Assembly (NCBI GenBank): GCA_964346145.1
Contig: CAYFTL010000013.1
Coordinates: 1-48,657, forward strand
DNA: 48,657 nucleotides
Reading direction: 5' to 3'
Source: CAYFTL01 sp964346145
Lineage (GTDB): Bacteria > Bacillota > Clostridia > Christensenellales > Aristaeellaceae
The translations under genes were made by a program, and so were the position numbers. Below the pieces are notes generated by a model, which had not been told where the DNA came from, searched no databases, and saw only the letters and a program-made list of their open reading frames with translations. Below are positions 25,746 to 34,531 of the stretch, piece after piece. Numbering within the stretch: position 1 is the first letter of the stretch; each line of letters opens with the position of its first letter.

Positions 25746-26873
25746 ATGAACAACAGACAGCGCACCACCGCCATTTTGAACTACCAGTCGGTAGACCGGA
25801 TCCCCGTAGTCGCCTTCGGCTACTGGAACGAGACCCTGGAAAAATGGCAGGCAGAAGGACACATCACCCAAGAAGAAAGCCTTGGCTATGCCCAGCACGG
25901 CGATAATTCTCCTGCCGACCAAAGCATCATGGCCAAATTGGGTTTTGATTTTAACTGGAACGCATGCGTGGGCGGCAACAACGGCCTGCTCCCTCCGTTC
26001 GAGCATGAGATTTTGGAAGAAAAGAGCGACGGAAGCCAAATTATTCGCGACACCAACGGGCTGATCGTGCGCGTAAAACCCGATGTAGTCAGCATACCTG
26101 CCGAAATCGGAACCACGCTGACCGACCGGGAAGCCTGGGAAGAACTTTACCTGCCCAAGCTTCAATATGCCAAGGAACGGGTGAGTCAGGAGCATTTGGC
26201 CACGATTAAAGCGGACGACGATGCGCGTACAATCCCCCTAGGTCTGCACTGCGGCAGCTTGTACGGCCGCATCCGCGACATGATCGGCGTGGAAACCTTG
26301 AGCTACCTGGCCGTAGATGACGAAGACTTGTACGCAGAAATCATAGACACCAACGCCAACTTGTGTTACCAGGTTGTGGAAGATGTGCTCAAGGCCGGAA
26401 TCGACTTCGACTATGCGCACTACTGGGAAGATATTTGCTTTAAAAACGGCCCGTTGATTCGACCTGAAGTGTTTGCCGAATTGGTAGGCCCTCATTACCG
26501 GAAGATGAGTCAGCTGCTCCACCAGCATGGGATCAAAATCATTTCACTGGATTGTGACGGCTGGATCGACAAACTAGTGCCCATTTGGCTGGAAAACGGT
26601 GTAAACACCATGTTCCCCATTGAGGTGGGCACCTGGAATGCCAGCATTGCACCCTGGCGCCAACAGTACGGCAAGGAGCTGCGCGGCGTAGGCGGTATGG
26701 ACAAGCGCGTGTTTGCCCACGACAAGAATGCAATCGATGCCGAAATTAAACGGCTCAAGCCGCTGGTTGATCTGGGCGGATACATTCCCTGCCCCGACCA
26801 CCGCATTGCCCCTGATGCAAAATTCGAGCTGGTGCAATACTACTGCGAGCAATTCCGGAAAGCCTTTGGATAG
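25746..26873 (+). CDS. Uroporphyrinogen decarboxylase (URO-D) family protein, MtaA/CmuA-like
   Basis: 375 residues from ATG 25746, preceded by AAGGAGGATGTTC; the in-frame extension to 25698 lacks a ribosome site. It belongs to the URO-D-like barrel family that includes corrinoid-dependent methyltransferases: MNNRQRTTAILNYQSVDRIP at the start and GYIPCPDHRIAPDA near the end are typical of the uncharacterised clostridial branch. It is not HemE: the haem-pathway decarboxylase motifs are missing and no other haem gene is nearby. No corrinoid protein is adjacent, so a methyltransfer role is only possible. Monocistronic with its own promoter and terminator. Confidence 0.82.
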   Translation: MNNRQRTTAILNYQSVDRIPVVAFGYWNETLEKWQAEGHITQEESLGYAQHGDNSPADQSIMAKLGFDFNWNACVGGNNGLLPPFEHEILEEKSDGSQIIRDTNGLIVRVKPDVVSIPAEIGTTLTDREAWEELYLPKLQYAKERVSQEHLATIKADDDARTIPLGLHCGSLYGRIRDMIGVETLSYLAVDDEDLYAEIIDTNANLCYQVVEDVLKAGIDFDYAHYWEDICFKNGPLIRPEVFAELVGPHYRKMSQLLHQHGIKIISLDCDGWIDKLVPIWLENGVNTMFPIEVGTWNASIAPWRQQYGKELRGVGGMDKRVFAHDKNAIDAEIKRLKPLVDLGGYIPCPDHRIAPDAKFELVQYYCEQFRKAFG

Positions 26874-26943
26874 CTCTTCCTACAAGTCGCACTTGTTACA
26901 AGTTTAAGGCGAAATTCAACCAGAGCATAAAATGATATCAAAG

Positions 26944-26984
26944 AGAGAGCAACTTCGTTGAAAAACAGAAGTTGCTCTCTTGAT
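26944..26984. terminator. Hairpin between URO-D gene and rubredoxin gene
   Basis: 13-bp stem AGAGAGCAACTTC (26944-26956) with GAAGTTGCTCTCT (26968-26980) between convergent genes. The T-tracts are short on both strands. Confidence 0.7.
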
Positions 26985-26998
26985 ATTGTCGGGTTAGA

Positions 26999-27157
26999 TT
27001 AGGCTTCTTCGAACATGTCTTTGCCTACACCGCACATGGGGCAGGTCCAGTCTTCGGGAAGGTCGGCAAAGGAAGTGCCGGGTGCGATGCCGTTGTCGGG
27101 ATCTCCCTCGGCCGGGTCATAAACATATCCACAAACGCTGCATACATACTTTTCCAT
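26999..27157 (-). CDS. Rubredoxin
   Basis: 52 residues, the standard rubredoxin length, from the ATG at 27157 after AAGGAGAG. The two iron-binding loops are CSVCGYVYDP and CPMCGVG. Aromatic core residues (YVYD, FADLP, DWTCP) are in place. It is a one-electron carrier in anaerobes for oxygen and peroxide detoxification. It lies 68 bases after the rubredoxin reductase gene on the same strand and is probably its partner. Confidence 0.96.
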   Translation of the reverse strand: MEKYVCSVCGYVYDPAEGDPDNGIAPGTSFADLPEDWTCPMCGVGKDMFEEA

Positions 27158-27225
27158 AACAAAACTCTCCTTACTAAAATATAATTTATTGAAACCCCGC
27201 AATGCAGGGAGACAAACAAAAACTT

Positions 27226-28644
27226 TTACAAGACCAGCAGTTGAGCCGCCTGCTCCATTCCGGCGCCCTGTTCAATCAGCGAAAGCGCCCGGCCTGAACC
27301 GTGCGTATCGCCATACAGCAAGACGCCTACCAGCTTACCAGATTTGAAGAGCAGCTTTTTATACACATCGCCGGATGCGCTTTGGCTGAGGACAACGTCC
27401 AGGCTGGAATCGTTGACAACACCCGCAGAAAACATTTTCACGTCGCCCGATTCAAAGGCGGTAGCCGGAACCATGGACTTATACAATCGGTCTACATCCC
27501 CGGCCATTTGCGCCCCCGCCACTTGCCCTTGCAGGCTGGAAGCGCCCCACAGCCCCTCCACCCTTCCGTTGGCCTCGGCGCAATCCCCAGCGGCGTATAT
27601 GTCAGCCATGCTGGTGTGCATTGCCTGATCCACCAGGATTCCCCGGTTGATCGACAGCCCCAACGCTTTTGCCAAATCCAAATTGCTGCGCACTCCGGCG
27701 CTGACCAGCACGAAGTCGGCTTCGATTTGTTGTCCGCTGCCCAGAAGCACGCCGTCAGGTTTGAGCGCCTGCACCGTATTTCCGGTAAAGGCGCGAATTC
27801 CGCGTTCTTCGAGTTCCTTGCGGATCCGTTCGGAAACTTCGGCGTCTGCCTGTATGGACATAATTCTATCGCTCATCTCTACGATGGTTACCGTTGCTTG
27901 TTGTTCCCACAAAGCCAAAGCGGCCTCAATACCCAAAATACCTCCACCCACTACCACTACGCGCTTGCCGTGGCAATGGCGCAGAATGCTTTGGGCGTCT
28001 TCATAGCTGCGAAGGGTTTGGCAACACACGCCGCCGTCAATCCCGGGAACCGGGTTAAAGGCGCGGGCGCCGGTGGCCAGCAACAATTTGTCGTAAGCAA
28101 TCGTTTCTCCATTGGACAAAAACACTGTCTTGGTTTGTGGATCAATGCGTTCGGCCTTGATGCCGCAGCGCACGGCAATTTTTTCACCGGAATAAAACCG
28201 TTCGTCCTCTATTTGCAAAGCCTGAATGCTGCAGCCATCGGCAATCATATCCGAAAGGCCAGGGCGATTGTAAGGCAACACCTGCTCATCGCTTACGATG
28301 GTGATCGATGCAGTGGCATTGCGTTCGCGGATCGCTTTGGCGGCCTCCAAACCGGCGATTCCGCCGCCGATGATTACGAAGGATTCATCGGTATCTTTGC
28401 GGTAACTTTGGGAGCCTTCATCCACTTCGGAAAATGCATCCGTACCGGCGCCGCAAACCGGGCAGGGCACCGGAGGTTCATCCCCCTCAAACACTTGCTT
28501 GCACACACTGCACTTCCACTTGCAGGCCCTAGGTGCATCCAACAACTCGAAAGCATCCCTACCTGCACCGCAAATCGGGCAAGGCACCGGGGGCTCGTCC
28601 CCTTCAAAGACTTGGCCGCACACCATACATTTCCAGCGCTTCAT
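27226..28644 (-). CDS. NAD(P)H:rubredoxin oxidoreductase with two N-terminal rubredoxin-like modules
   Basis: 472 residues from ATG 28644 after AAAAGGAG. Residues ~2-33 and ~44-74 are two copies of a short rubredoxin-like zinc/iron module (WKCxVCxQVFEGDEPPVPCP then CGAG), identical at 25 of 31 positions. From about residue 87 a class of FAD-dependent pyridine-nucleotide oxidoreductase follows: FAD motif VIIGGGIAGLEAA, NAD(P) motif VVVVGGGILGIEAA and the second FAD motif DIYAAGDCAE. The modules likely pass electrons from FAD to partner proteins such as the rubredoxin encoded downstream. The final ~60 residues form the small C-terminal domain of the NirB/NROR type. The duplication is unusual. 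Confidence 0.88.
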   Translation of the reverse strand: MKRWKCMVCGQVFEGDEPPVPCPICGAGRDAFELLDAPRACKWKCSVCKQVFEGDEPPVPCPVCGAGTDAFSEVDEGSQSYRKDTDESFVIIGGGIAGLEAAKAIRERNATASITIVSDEQVLPYNRPGLSDMIADGCSIQALQIEDERFYSGEKIAVRCGIKAERIDPQTKTVFLSNGETIAYDKLLLATGARAFNPVPGIDGGVCCQTLRSYEDAQSILRHCHGKRVVVVGGGILGIEAALALWEQQATVTIVEMSDRIMSIQADAEVSERIRKELEERGIRAFTGNTVQALKPDGVLLGSGQQIEADFVLVSAGVRSNLDLAKALGLSINRGILVDQAMHTSMADIYAAGDCAEANGRVEGLWGASSLQGQVAGAQMAGDVDRLYKSMVPATAFESGDVKMFSAGVVNDSSLDVVLSQSASGDVYKKLLFKSGKLVGVLLYGDTHGSGRALSLIEQGAGMEQAAQLLVL

Positions 28645-28941
28645 TGTTATTCTCCTTTTATGCAACTGCTTGCAGACATTGTAAGCAAATATGTTTATAA
28701 AAAGTATTCAATGTTTTCTCGCCCACACCAGCGCACGCACTGCTTCGCCTTAAAGCACGCAAGGGAAATGGAATCCACAACAGTGCTTGCGGAGGATCAA
28801 ACCTTCTTTATAAGTCATAGTAAACCTTTTTGTTTTCTTTGAAACAGCATCCGCGTTGCCAATTGACGAAACATCGCCCTTTTATTAAGAGATTTGGATT
28901 GCATCCGCTTTGTAATCGCTCAAGCCGGACATCCATCTCCC

Positions 28942-29481
28942 TTACCTCTTGGGCAGGAGGGCATCCAGGAAGGCAGCCATTTCATCGGTAGAGTAAATCA
29001 TATCTTTGTTGACCCACAAAGCGATGGTGTTGGTGATCCCTGCCGCGTAGAAAGCGGAAACGATTTCGATAGGACCCGGAAGCGTTACTCCGCGGTTTTC
29101 GGGTTGGCTCAGCACGCGTTCCAAATCTTCCTGAAACACGACGCGCATCATCCCCAGCATTTCCATATCCGGCCTGGCCAGCATAAGATTTTTAAACACC
29201 TTGACGTTGGATTTAATTCGCTCCAACACACTCTTAATCCTGTCCTGTAAAATTAATTCCGCGTTTTTTTCGAAAATTTGATCGTTGAACTGTTCCATAC
29301 ACAAGCGAAGGAGCGCATATTTATCTTCAAAATGCACATAGAAAGTGCTACGACTTACCAGCGCTTCCATGCACAGGTCGTTTACCGTTATGCTGGCAAA
29401 ATCCCGTTTTTCCAGCAACACCAACATAGCCGACGCCAACGCCTTTTGGGTTTTGATGACCCGAATGTCTTTTTTCTCCAC
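28942..29481 (-). CDS. TetR/AcrR family transcriptional regulator
   Basis: 179 residues from a GTG at 29481, chosen because GGAGGAGATC lies directly before it; frames further upstream lack a ribosome site. The N-terminal helix-turn-helix reads KALASAMLVLLEKRDFASIT then VNDLCMEALVSRSTFYVHF, the TetR DNA-binding pattern. The C-terminal ligand domain is the TetR_C_7/clostridial type. The next gene downstream on the strand is the rubredoxin reductase 300 bases away; the divergent neighbour is the zinc-ribbon/ftsH operon. The target is unknown. Confidence 0.88.
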   Translation of the reverse strand: MEKKDIRVIKTQKALASAMLVLLEKRDFASITVNDLCMEALVSRSTFYVHFEDKYALLRLCMEQFNDQIFEKNAELILQDRIKSVLERIKSNVKVFKNLMLARPDMEMLGMMRVVFQEDLERVLSQPENRGVTLPGPIEIVSAFYAAGITNTIALWVNKDMIYSTDEMAAFLDALLPKR

Positions 29482-29663
29482 GATCTCCTCCGCAAATCTG
29501 CACCCGCAATAGTTCACAGGAAGCATTCACATTGCACTGCCAAAATGGACAAATTTCTATTTTTGTAAGTTACCATACATTTTAGCATTTTTGCGGATGG
29601 TTTGCACTAAATAATTGGTCTATCATGAATTTAGAAGGAAAATAATCGGCTCGGAGGTGAATT

Positions 29664-29945
29664 ATGACAACCGAAGTCAAACATTCAAAGGAGAAAGATG
29701 GGTTGGAGAAAGAGCTTTTGCTAATGGAAGCGGAGCTTCAACTCCGGTACAGCAGGATTGGCAAACAAATTTTGGAGATGATGGACTGTGAACGGCTGTC
29801 CATAAATCAACTGGCCGATCAAATTATTGAAAAGAAACGGCAGCTATCGGATATTCGAAACGAAAAACAGTGCGCCCAGTGTATGGTGCACAATGCTGCA
29901 GACAGCAAATATTGCAAGCATTGTGGACAAAAACTGGACGATTGA
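29664..29945 (+). CDS. Small coiled-coil zinc-ribbon protein upstream of ftsH
   Basis: 93 residues after TCGGAGGTGAATT. The first ~65 residues are a charged helix with heptad spacing (EKELLLMEAELQLRYSRIGK). The C-terminus is a four-cysteine ribbon, CAQCMVHNAADSKYCKHCG, of the kind found at the N-terminus of many clostridial proteins (CxxC, 10-12 residues, CxxCG). It is 36 bases upstream of ftsH on the same strand and probably co-transcribed. I do not recognise a named family. A role as an adaptor or regulator of FtsH is possible by position only. Confidence 0.75.
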   Translation: MTTEVKHSKEKDGLEKELLLMEAELQLRYSRIGKQILEMMDCERLSINQLADQIIEKKRQLSDIRNEKQCAQCMVHNAADSKYCKHCGQKLDD

Positions 29946-29981
29946 ACCGCAACCATTGCAAGGAGGAGGGCACAAGGCTTT

Positions 29982-32012
29982 ATGAATGCAGAACCGAGAA
30001 AAGACTTAAGCGACCCCAAAATGGATTCTACCGGGCAACCCAACAACCAGGATCCTTACAAAAAACAGAATCAACCACCCGATCAGCCATCGCAACCCAA
30101 AGGACCGAATATTTTCAATATTCTATTGATTATTTTTTTGGCGATTACCCTTTTAAATTTGTTGTTTGGTGGGCGTTCTGCTCGCAACACACCCGAAACC
30201 AGCTACAGCCAGTTTTTAAAGCTGGTGGACAATGAAGCGGTTGACGCGGTGGTCATGAGCGAGCAGGAAATACAGTTTTCCATCAGCGACAAGGCGAACA
30301 TGGACGTGGTAAAAGAAATTCTTTTGCCGCAAGTCGACGAAAAAACAGACGAGGCATTATCAAAGCTTGATCCGGAAGTGCTTCAAAATATGGCGTTTAC
30401 CGTAGTCCGGGTGGAAGATCCCGATCTGGTTTCGCGCCTGAGTGAGCACAACGTCGAATTCTCCCAGGTATATGTAGACGACAGCGGCTCGCCGTTTATG
30501 AGTTTCTTGTTGACGTTCATCGTGCCGACCGTGCTCATTTACTTGATTTATTTCTTCTTTATTCGCAAGATGATGAGCAAAATAAATAAAAACGCCAGTG
30601 GAGCAGGCGGCATGTTCGGCATAGGCAAAAGCAAGGCCAAGGAATACAACATCGAAAAAAATACGGGCGTTACCTTTGCCGATGTGGCCGGGCAGGATGA
30701 AGCCAAGGAAAGCCTTATGGAAATGGTGGACTACCTGCACAATCCTAAAAAATATCAGGAAATTGGCGCCAAACAGCCCAAAGGCGCGCTGCTGGTAGGT
30801 CCTCCAGGGACGGGAAAAACCATGCTGGCCAAAGCGGTGGCCGGAGAGGCAAAGGTAGCGTTTTATTCGATTTCGGGCAGCGAATTCGTGGAGATGTTTG
30901 TCGGCGTGGGCGCAAGCCGAGTGCGCGACTTGTTTGAGCAAGCCAACAAAAACGCCCCTTGCATTATTTTTATCGACGAAATTGATGCCATCGGCAAGAG
31001 CCGCGATAACCAAATGGTCAGCAACGATGAGCGCGAGCAGACCTTGAACCAGTTGTTGGCCGAGATGGATGGATTCGACAGCAGCAAGGGCATAGTGGTG
31101 CTCGCAGCGACCAACCGCCCCGAAGTGCTGGATAAGGCGCTGCTGCGCCCAGGCCGCTTTGACCGGCGCATCGTTGTGGAAAAACCCGACTTGATTGGAC
31201 GCGAAGCCATTTTGAAAGTGCACGCCAAAAAGGTTCGATTGGATGACGATGTGGACCTGCACGCCATCGCTCTGGCCACATCGGGCGCCACGGGTGCCGA
31301 CCTGGCCAACATGGTGAACGAAGCCGCACTCTTAGCGGTCCGTCAAGGCCGGCAAACCGTTGCCCAGGCAGACTTTATGGAAGCGGTAGAAGTGGTGATT
31401 GCAGGAAAAGAAATGAAGGACCGAGTGATGAACCCCACCGAACGCAAGACTGTTGCCTACCACGAGGTTGGCCATGCCTTGGTAAGTGCGCTGCAAAAAA
31501 ACAGCCAACCGGTTCAAAAGATCACCATTGTGCCCCGCACCATGGGCAGCCTAGGGTACACCATGAACATGCCAGAGGAAGACCGTTATCTGATGACGCG
31601 CGATGAAATGCTGGCACAGATCAGCACTTTGTTGGGCGGACGCGCAGCCGAAATAATTCAGTTCGGACAGGTCACCACCGGCGCTTCCAACGACATTGAG
31701 CGCGCCACTAAGCTTGCGCGCAGTATGGTTACCCAATACGGCATGAGCGACACCTTCGGCCCGATGGGAATTGAAAGCGTACAAAACCAATATCTAAGCG
31801 GTCAAGCGGTATCCAACGTATCCCCCGAAACCGAAAAACAGGTGGACGACGAAATTCGAAACATATTGCTGAATTGCCAGGAGCAGGCGATCAACCTGCT
31901 AAAAGAAAACACCAAACCACTAACCATGATCGCTGAATTTCTGCTGGAAAAAGAAAATATTACAGGTGAGGAGTTTATGGACTTGCTCCATACAAGCCGG
32001 CAGGATGATTAA
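29982..32012 (+). CDS. ftsH: ATP-dependent zinc metalloprotease FtsH
   Basis: 676 residues. Two N-terminal helices (about residues 43-65 and 168-192) flank an external domain. The AAA+ ATPase has Walker A GPPGTGKTM, Walker B IIFIDEIDAIG and the second region of homology (NRPEVLDKALLRPGRFDR). The C-terminal peptidase has the zinc motif HEVGH (about residue 494) with the third ligand Asp in the downstream helix. FtsH hexamers extract and degrade membrane and short-lived cytoplasmic proteins. AAGGAGGAGGG precedes ATG 29982. The N-terminus carries an extra ~35-residue Pro/Gln/Asn-rich tail (QPNNQDPYKKQNQ) before the first helix. Confidence 0.97.
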   Translation: MNAEPRKDLSDPKMDSTGQPNNQDPYKKQNQPPDQPSQPKGPNIFNILLIIFLAITLLNLLFGGRSARNTPETSYSQFLKLVDNEAVDAVVMSEQEIQFSISDKANMDVVKEILLPQVDEKTDEALSKLDPEVLQNMAFTVVRVEDPDLVSRLSEHNVEFSQVYVDDSGSPFMSFLLTFIVPTVLIYLIYFFFIRKMMSKINKNASGAGGMFGIGKSKAKEYNIEKNTGVTFADVAGQDEAKESLMEMVDYLHNPKKYQEIGAKQPKGALLVGPPGTGKTMLAKAVAGEAKVAFYSISGSEFVEMFVGVGASRVRDLFEQANKNAPCIIFIDEIDAIGKSRDNQMVSNDEREQTLNQLLAEMDGFDSSKGIVVLAATNRPEVLDKALLRPGRFDRRIVVEKPDLIGREAILKVHAKKVRLDDDVDLHAIALATSGATGADLANMVNEAALLAVRQGRQTVAQADFMEAVEVVIAGKEMKDRVMNPTERKTVAYHEVGHALVSALQKNSQPVQKITIVPRTMGSLGYTMNMPEEDRYLMTRDEMLAQISTLLGGRAAEIIQFGQVTTGASNDIERATKLARSMVTQYGMSDTFGPMGIESVQNQYLSGQAVSNVSPETEKQVDDEIRNILLNCQEQAINLLKENTKPLTMIAEFLLEKENITGEEFMDLLHTSRQDD

Positions 32013-32057
32013 AGAGTTTCAACGATTGAATTCAGGAGAAATTAAGGAGGAATTCAA

Positions 32058-32594
32058 ATGACGCGCAGATCAAAATTCGGATGGGTTGAGCTTGTGCTTG
32101 GCACGTTGCTCATCATCCTTGGGATTTTCACCTTGGCAAACCCTAATACGGCGCTAACGACGTTCGTGTATATCTATGGATTTTTTGCCATCATCAGCGG
32201 AATTGCGGATATCACCCTGTACATCAAGCTGCAAAAACGGTACGGATTGGGCCCGGTGGCCGCGCTCATCAGCGGTATACTCAGCGCGATTGTCGGAATC
32301 ATCATTTTGTTTAATCCGTTCACGATGAAGATCGTGCTGGCCGTACTGTTTCCCATATGGTTTATCATTCACTGCGTTTCCCGGCTTGGCAATTTAAACT
32401 TTACCCGCGTTGTAGCCGGAAATGCGCAGTACTGGATATCCCTCATTCTAAACGTGCTGGGATTGGTGCTGGGCATATTACTGATGGTTAACCCCTTCGT
32501 CTCCTTGACGACGTTGGTGTATATTGCAGCTTTCTACTTGCTACTATCCGGCATTTCCAGTTTAGCGCTTGGGTTGAGTAAATTCGGCGCTTAG
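32058..32594 (+). CDS. HdeD/DUF308 family membrane protein
   Basis: 178 residues with six predicted helices in three similar pairs, each containing a G-(x)-LLI-I-G-(x)-x-x-L-x-N-P motif (GTLLIILGIFTLANPNTAL, GIIILFNPFTM, GILLMVNPFVSL), the hallmark of DUF308/HdeD proteins. E. coli HdeD is linked to acid resistance; in Bacillota the role is unknown. AAGGAGGAATTCAA precedes the ATG. It is last in the zinc-ribbon-ftsH-hdeD operon and ends at a terminator, suggesting a membrane-stress grouping. Confidence 0.88.
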   Translation: MTRRSKFGWVELVLGTLLIILGIFTLANPNTALTTFVYIYGFFAIISGIADITLYIKLQKRYGLGPVAALISGILSAIVGIIILFNPFTMKIVLAVLFPIWFIIHCVSRLGNLNFTRVVAGNAQYWISLILNVLGLVLGILLMVNPFVSLTTLVYIAAFYLLLSGISSLALGLSKFGA

Positions 32595-32627
32595 CCACCC
32601 AATAACTGTTCATTGTATTGAAAAACG

Positions 32628-32676
32628 AAAGCTATGAGCAGCCTGCAAAGCCAACGGCTGCCTATAGTTTTTGTTT
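32628..32676 (+). terminator. Terminator of the ftsH operon
   Basis: A ~16-bp stem with one internal mismatch (AAAGCTATGAGCAGCC at 32628-32643 with GGCTGCCTATAGTTT at 32656-32670), followed by TTTTGTTTT. Confidence 0.8.
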
Positions 32677-32987
32677 TGTCAATGCCATCCTCCATAAATT
32701 CAACTATTGATTCATTCCCTATAAAGACAACCCGGGCAGCAAAGTATACTCTATGTGATTCCTGCATTTAAATTAAAGCACGTGAAATAAACATTTCTTT
32801 TTCAGAAGCTTTATCCGTTGCAACTTGCGTGCAGCGCACGGTGTTTGATAATATGAACGTATTGCGAACATTTATAAAATATTAATTCTGATTTTGTTAT
32901 AAGGAATAACTTTAATGCTATATTAGGGTACAATGGATCATCATGCTATTCTAGGCATAAGTACGCTATGATGGAAAGGATTTTTAT
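32677..32987. other. Intergenic region upstream of the envelope-lipid operon
   Basis: 311 bases with no credible gene. It is AT rich. A promoter candidate, TTGCGT (32825-32830), 16 bases, GATAAT (32847-32852), encloses a small palindrome GTGCAGCGCAC. If used, the leader would be about 125 bases. Confidence 0.45.
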
Positions 32988-34517
32988 ATGTTGTTAATTT
33001 CTTTCTCAGAATGGGTGTTATATTTTGCAATTTACAGCTTTATCGGTTGGATTTGTGAGAGTATCTGGTGCTCCATCGGAGCACAAAAGCTTATAAATCG
33101 GGGATTCCTAACCGGCCCCTGGTGCCCTGTATATGGATTTGGTGCTATAATCGTGCTGCTTACAGTTTCTCCCTTTCGCGCTTACCCGCCGCTGGTGTTT
33201 TTGGCCGCCATGGCATTGACCAGCGGGCTGGAATACTTTACCGGATGGTTGCTGGAGACTTTGTTTAAAGCCCGCTGGTGGGATTATTCCAAGGAGCGTT
33301 TTCAGATTAAGGGCCGGGTTTGCCTGCGCAATTCCGTTTTGTTTGGCGTGTTGGGGGTGGCTGTGGTTTATTTTCTGCATCCCCTGTTCAGCCAAGCCGT
33401 TGCCAGGCTTGATTCCAACCTACAACGGATATCCGCTTCCGCGATAGTTGCGGCCTTATTTTTTGATTTGGTAAAGTCGCTGGCAGCCACCTCGCTTTTG
33501 CAAGAAAAACTCAACATTCTGCGCTCGGCCCTCGCCGACCTGGAACAATACCAGCAAGATTACGGGTGGTACAACCGCAAGGATTTAACCGGCAGTGTTG
33601 AACGATTGCGCGCAATTTGCCAACAGCAACCGGAAAACACTGCGATTGTATCTGCGCTGGAACGCATTGACAGTGCAATGCACCTAAACCTAGGAAGCGC
33701 CCGCATCGCCCGCGCTTTCCCAAAATTCAGTCCGAATCATTTGACTGCTGAATTTGAGGCGTTGCTGGATAAATGGGGAATCCTCCACCCGGAGCGCAGC
33801 CGCCTTCCAAAATTGTGGCGCATGTTGAAGGCAAATTGCCAAAAAGAGTTTGCCGCAGCCGTAGATTCTTACAAAGGAATTACGTTGACTCGTATGGTCT
33901 GGGTTTTTCTGATCGGCAGCGTAATCGGTTATATCGTAGAAACCGCTTTCTTCTTCGCTACCACTGGCCGAATCGAAAGCCGCCAAGGGATGATCTATGG
34001 ACCGTTTAACCAGGTATACGGATTGGGCGCAGTTGCCATGGTGCTACTGCTTTCGCCGTTTACAAAGAAAAACTGGCTGTGCCTGTTTTTCGGAAGCGGA
34101 ATCGTGGGTGGATTGTTTGAGGCGTTGTGCAGCGTCGTTCAAGAGTTTGTATTCGGCAGCGTTTCCTGGAACTATTCTGCTCACAGGTTCCCGCTGCTGG
34201 GAGCTAGAACCGGGGTATTGCCCATGATCGCGTGGGGATTGTTGGGCGTAATCTATATGACATACATTTATCCACGTATGACCTCGTTAATTGACCTCAT
34301 TCCAAAGCCTCCCAAGCGCTTCTTTACATGGGTGATTATCGTTTTTCTTGCCGCAAACTTGTTGATCAGCGCCCTCGCGGTAAATCGGTGGTCTGAGCGC
34401 ATATCGGGGATTCCCGCGCAAAACAATACGGAACAGTGGCTGGATGGAGTATATACCGATAACATGCTCAAAGAAATATATCCCAATATGCATTTTACAC
34501 AGCCATCTTCAAAATAA
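32988..34517 (+). CDS. Membrane protein with two tandem CmpB-like (putative ABC permease type IV, PF06541-like) domains
   Basis: 509 residues. Residues ~7-170 and ~300-470 are two copies of the same membrane domain. Copy 1 has FIGWICESIWCSI, NRGFLTGPWCPVYGFG and a WDYSKERFQIKGRVCLRNS block; copy 2 has VIGYIVETAFFF, RQGMIYGPFNQVYGLG and WNYSAHRFPLLGARTG. A cytoplasmic helical linker of about 120 residues separates them. Most family members carry one copy. The family is called putative ABC-transporter permease, but evidence for transport is thin and no ATPase is adjacent. The next genes are a PLD-type lipid enzyme and a phosphatidyltransferase. AAAGGATTTTTAT precedes the ATG. Confidence 0.82.
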   Translation: MLLISFSEWVLYFAIYSFIGWICESIWCSIGAQKLINRGFLTGPWCPVYGFGAIIVLLTVSPFRAYPPLVFLAAMALTSGLEYFTGWLLETLFKARWWDYSKERFQIKGRVCLRNSVLFGVLGVAVVYFLHPLFSQAVARLDSNLQRISASAIVAALFFDLVKSLAATSLLQEKLNILRSALADLEQYQQDYGWYNRKDLTGSVERLRAICQQQPENTAIVSALERIDSAMHLNLGSARIARAFPKFSPNHLTAEFEALLDKWGILHPERSRLPKLWRMLKANCQKEFAAAVDSYKGITLTRMVWVFLIGSVIGYIVETAFFFATTGRIESRQGMIYGPFNQVYGLGAVAMVLLLSPFTKKNWLCLFFGSGIVGGLFEALCSVVQEFVFGSVSWNYSAHRFPLLGARTGVLPMIAWGLLGVIYMTYIYPRMTSLIDLIPKPPKRFFTWVIIVFLAANLLISALAVNRWSERISGIPAQNNTEQWLDGVYTDNMLKEIYPNMHFTQPSSK

Positions 34518-34531
34518 ACAGGAGGGATACA

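Noticed and set aside
27301..28842. Long plus-strand open frame (513 codons) opposite the rubredoxin reductase
   Set aside because: It is antisense to a gene with complete FAD, NAD and cysteine motifs, has no family motifs of its own and no ribosome binding site.
30360..31262. Minus-strand open frame (300 codons) opposite ftsH
   Set aside because: Shadow of the AAA+ domain.
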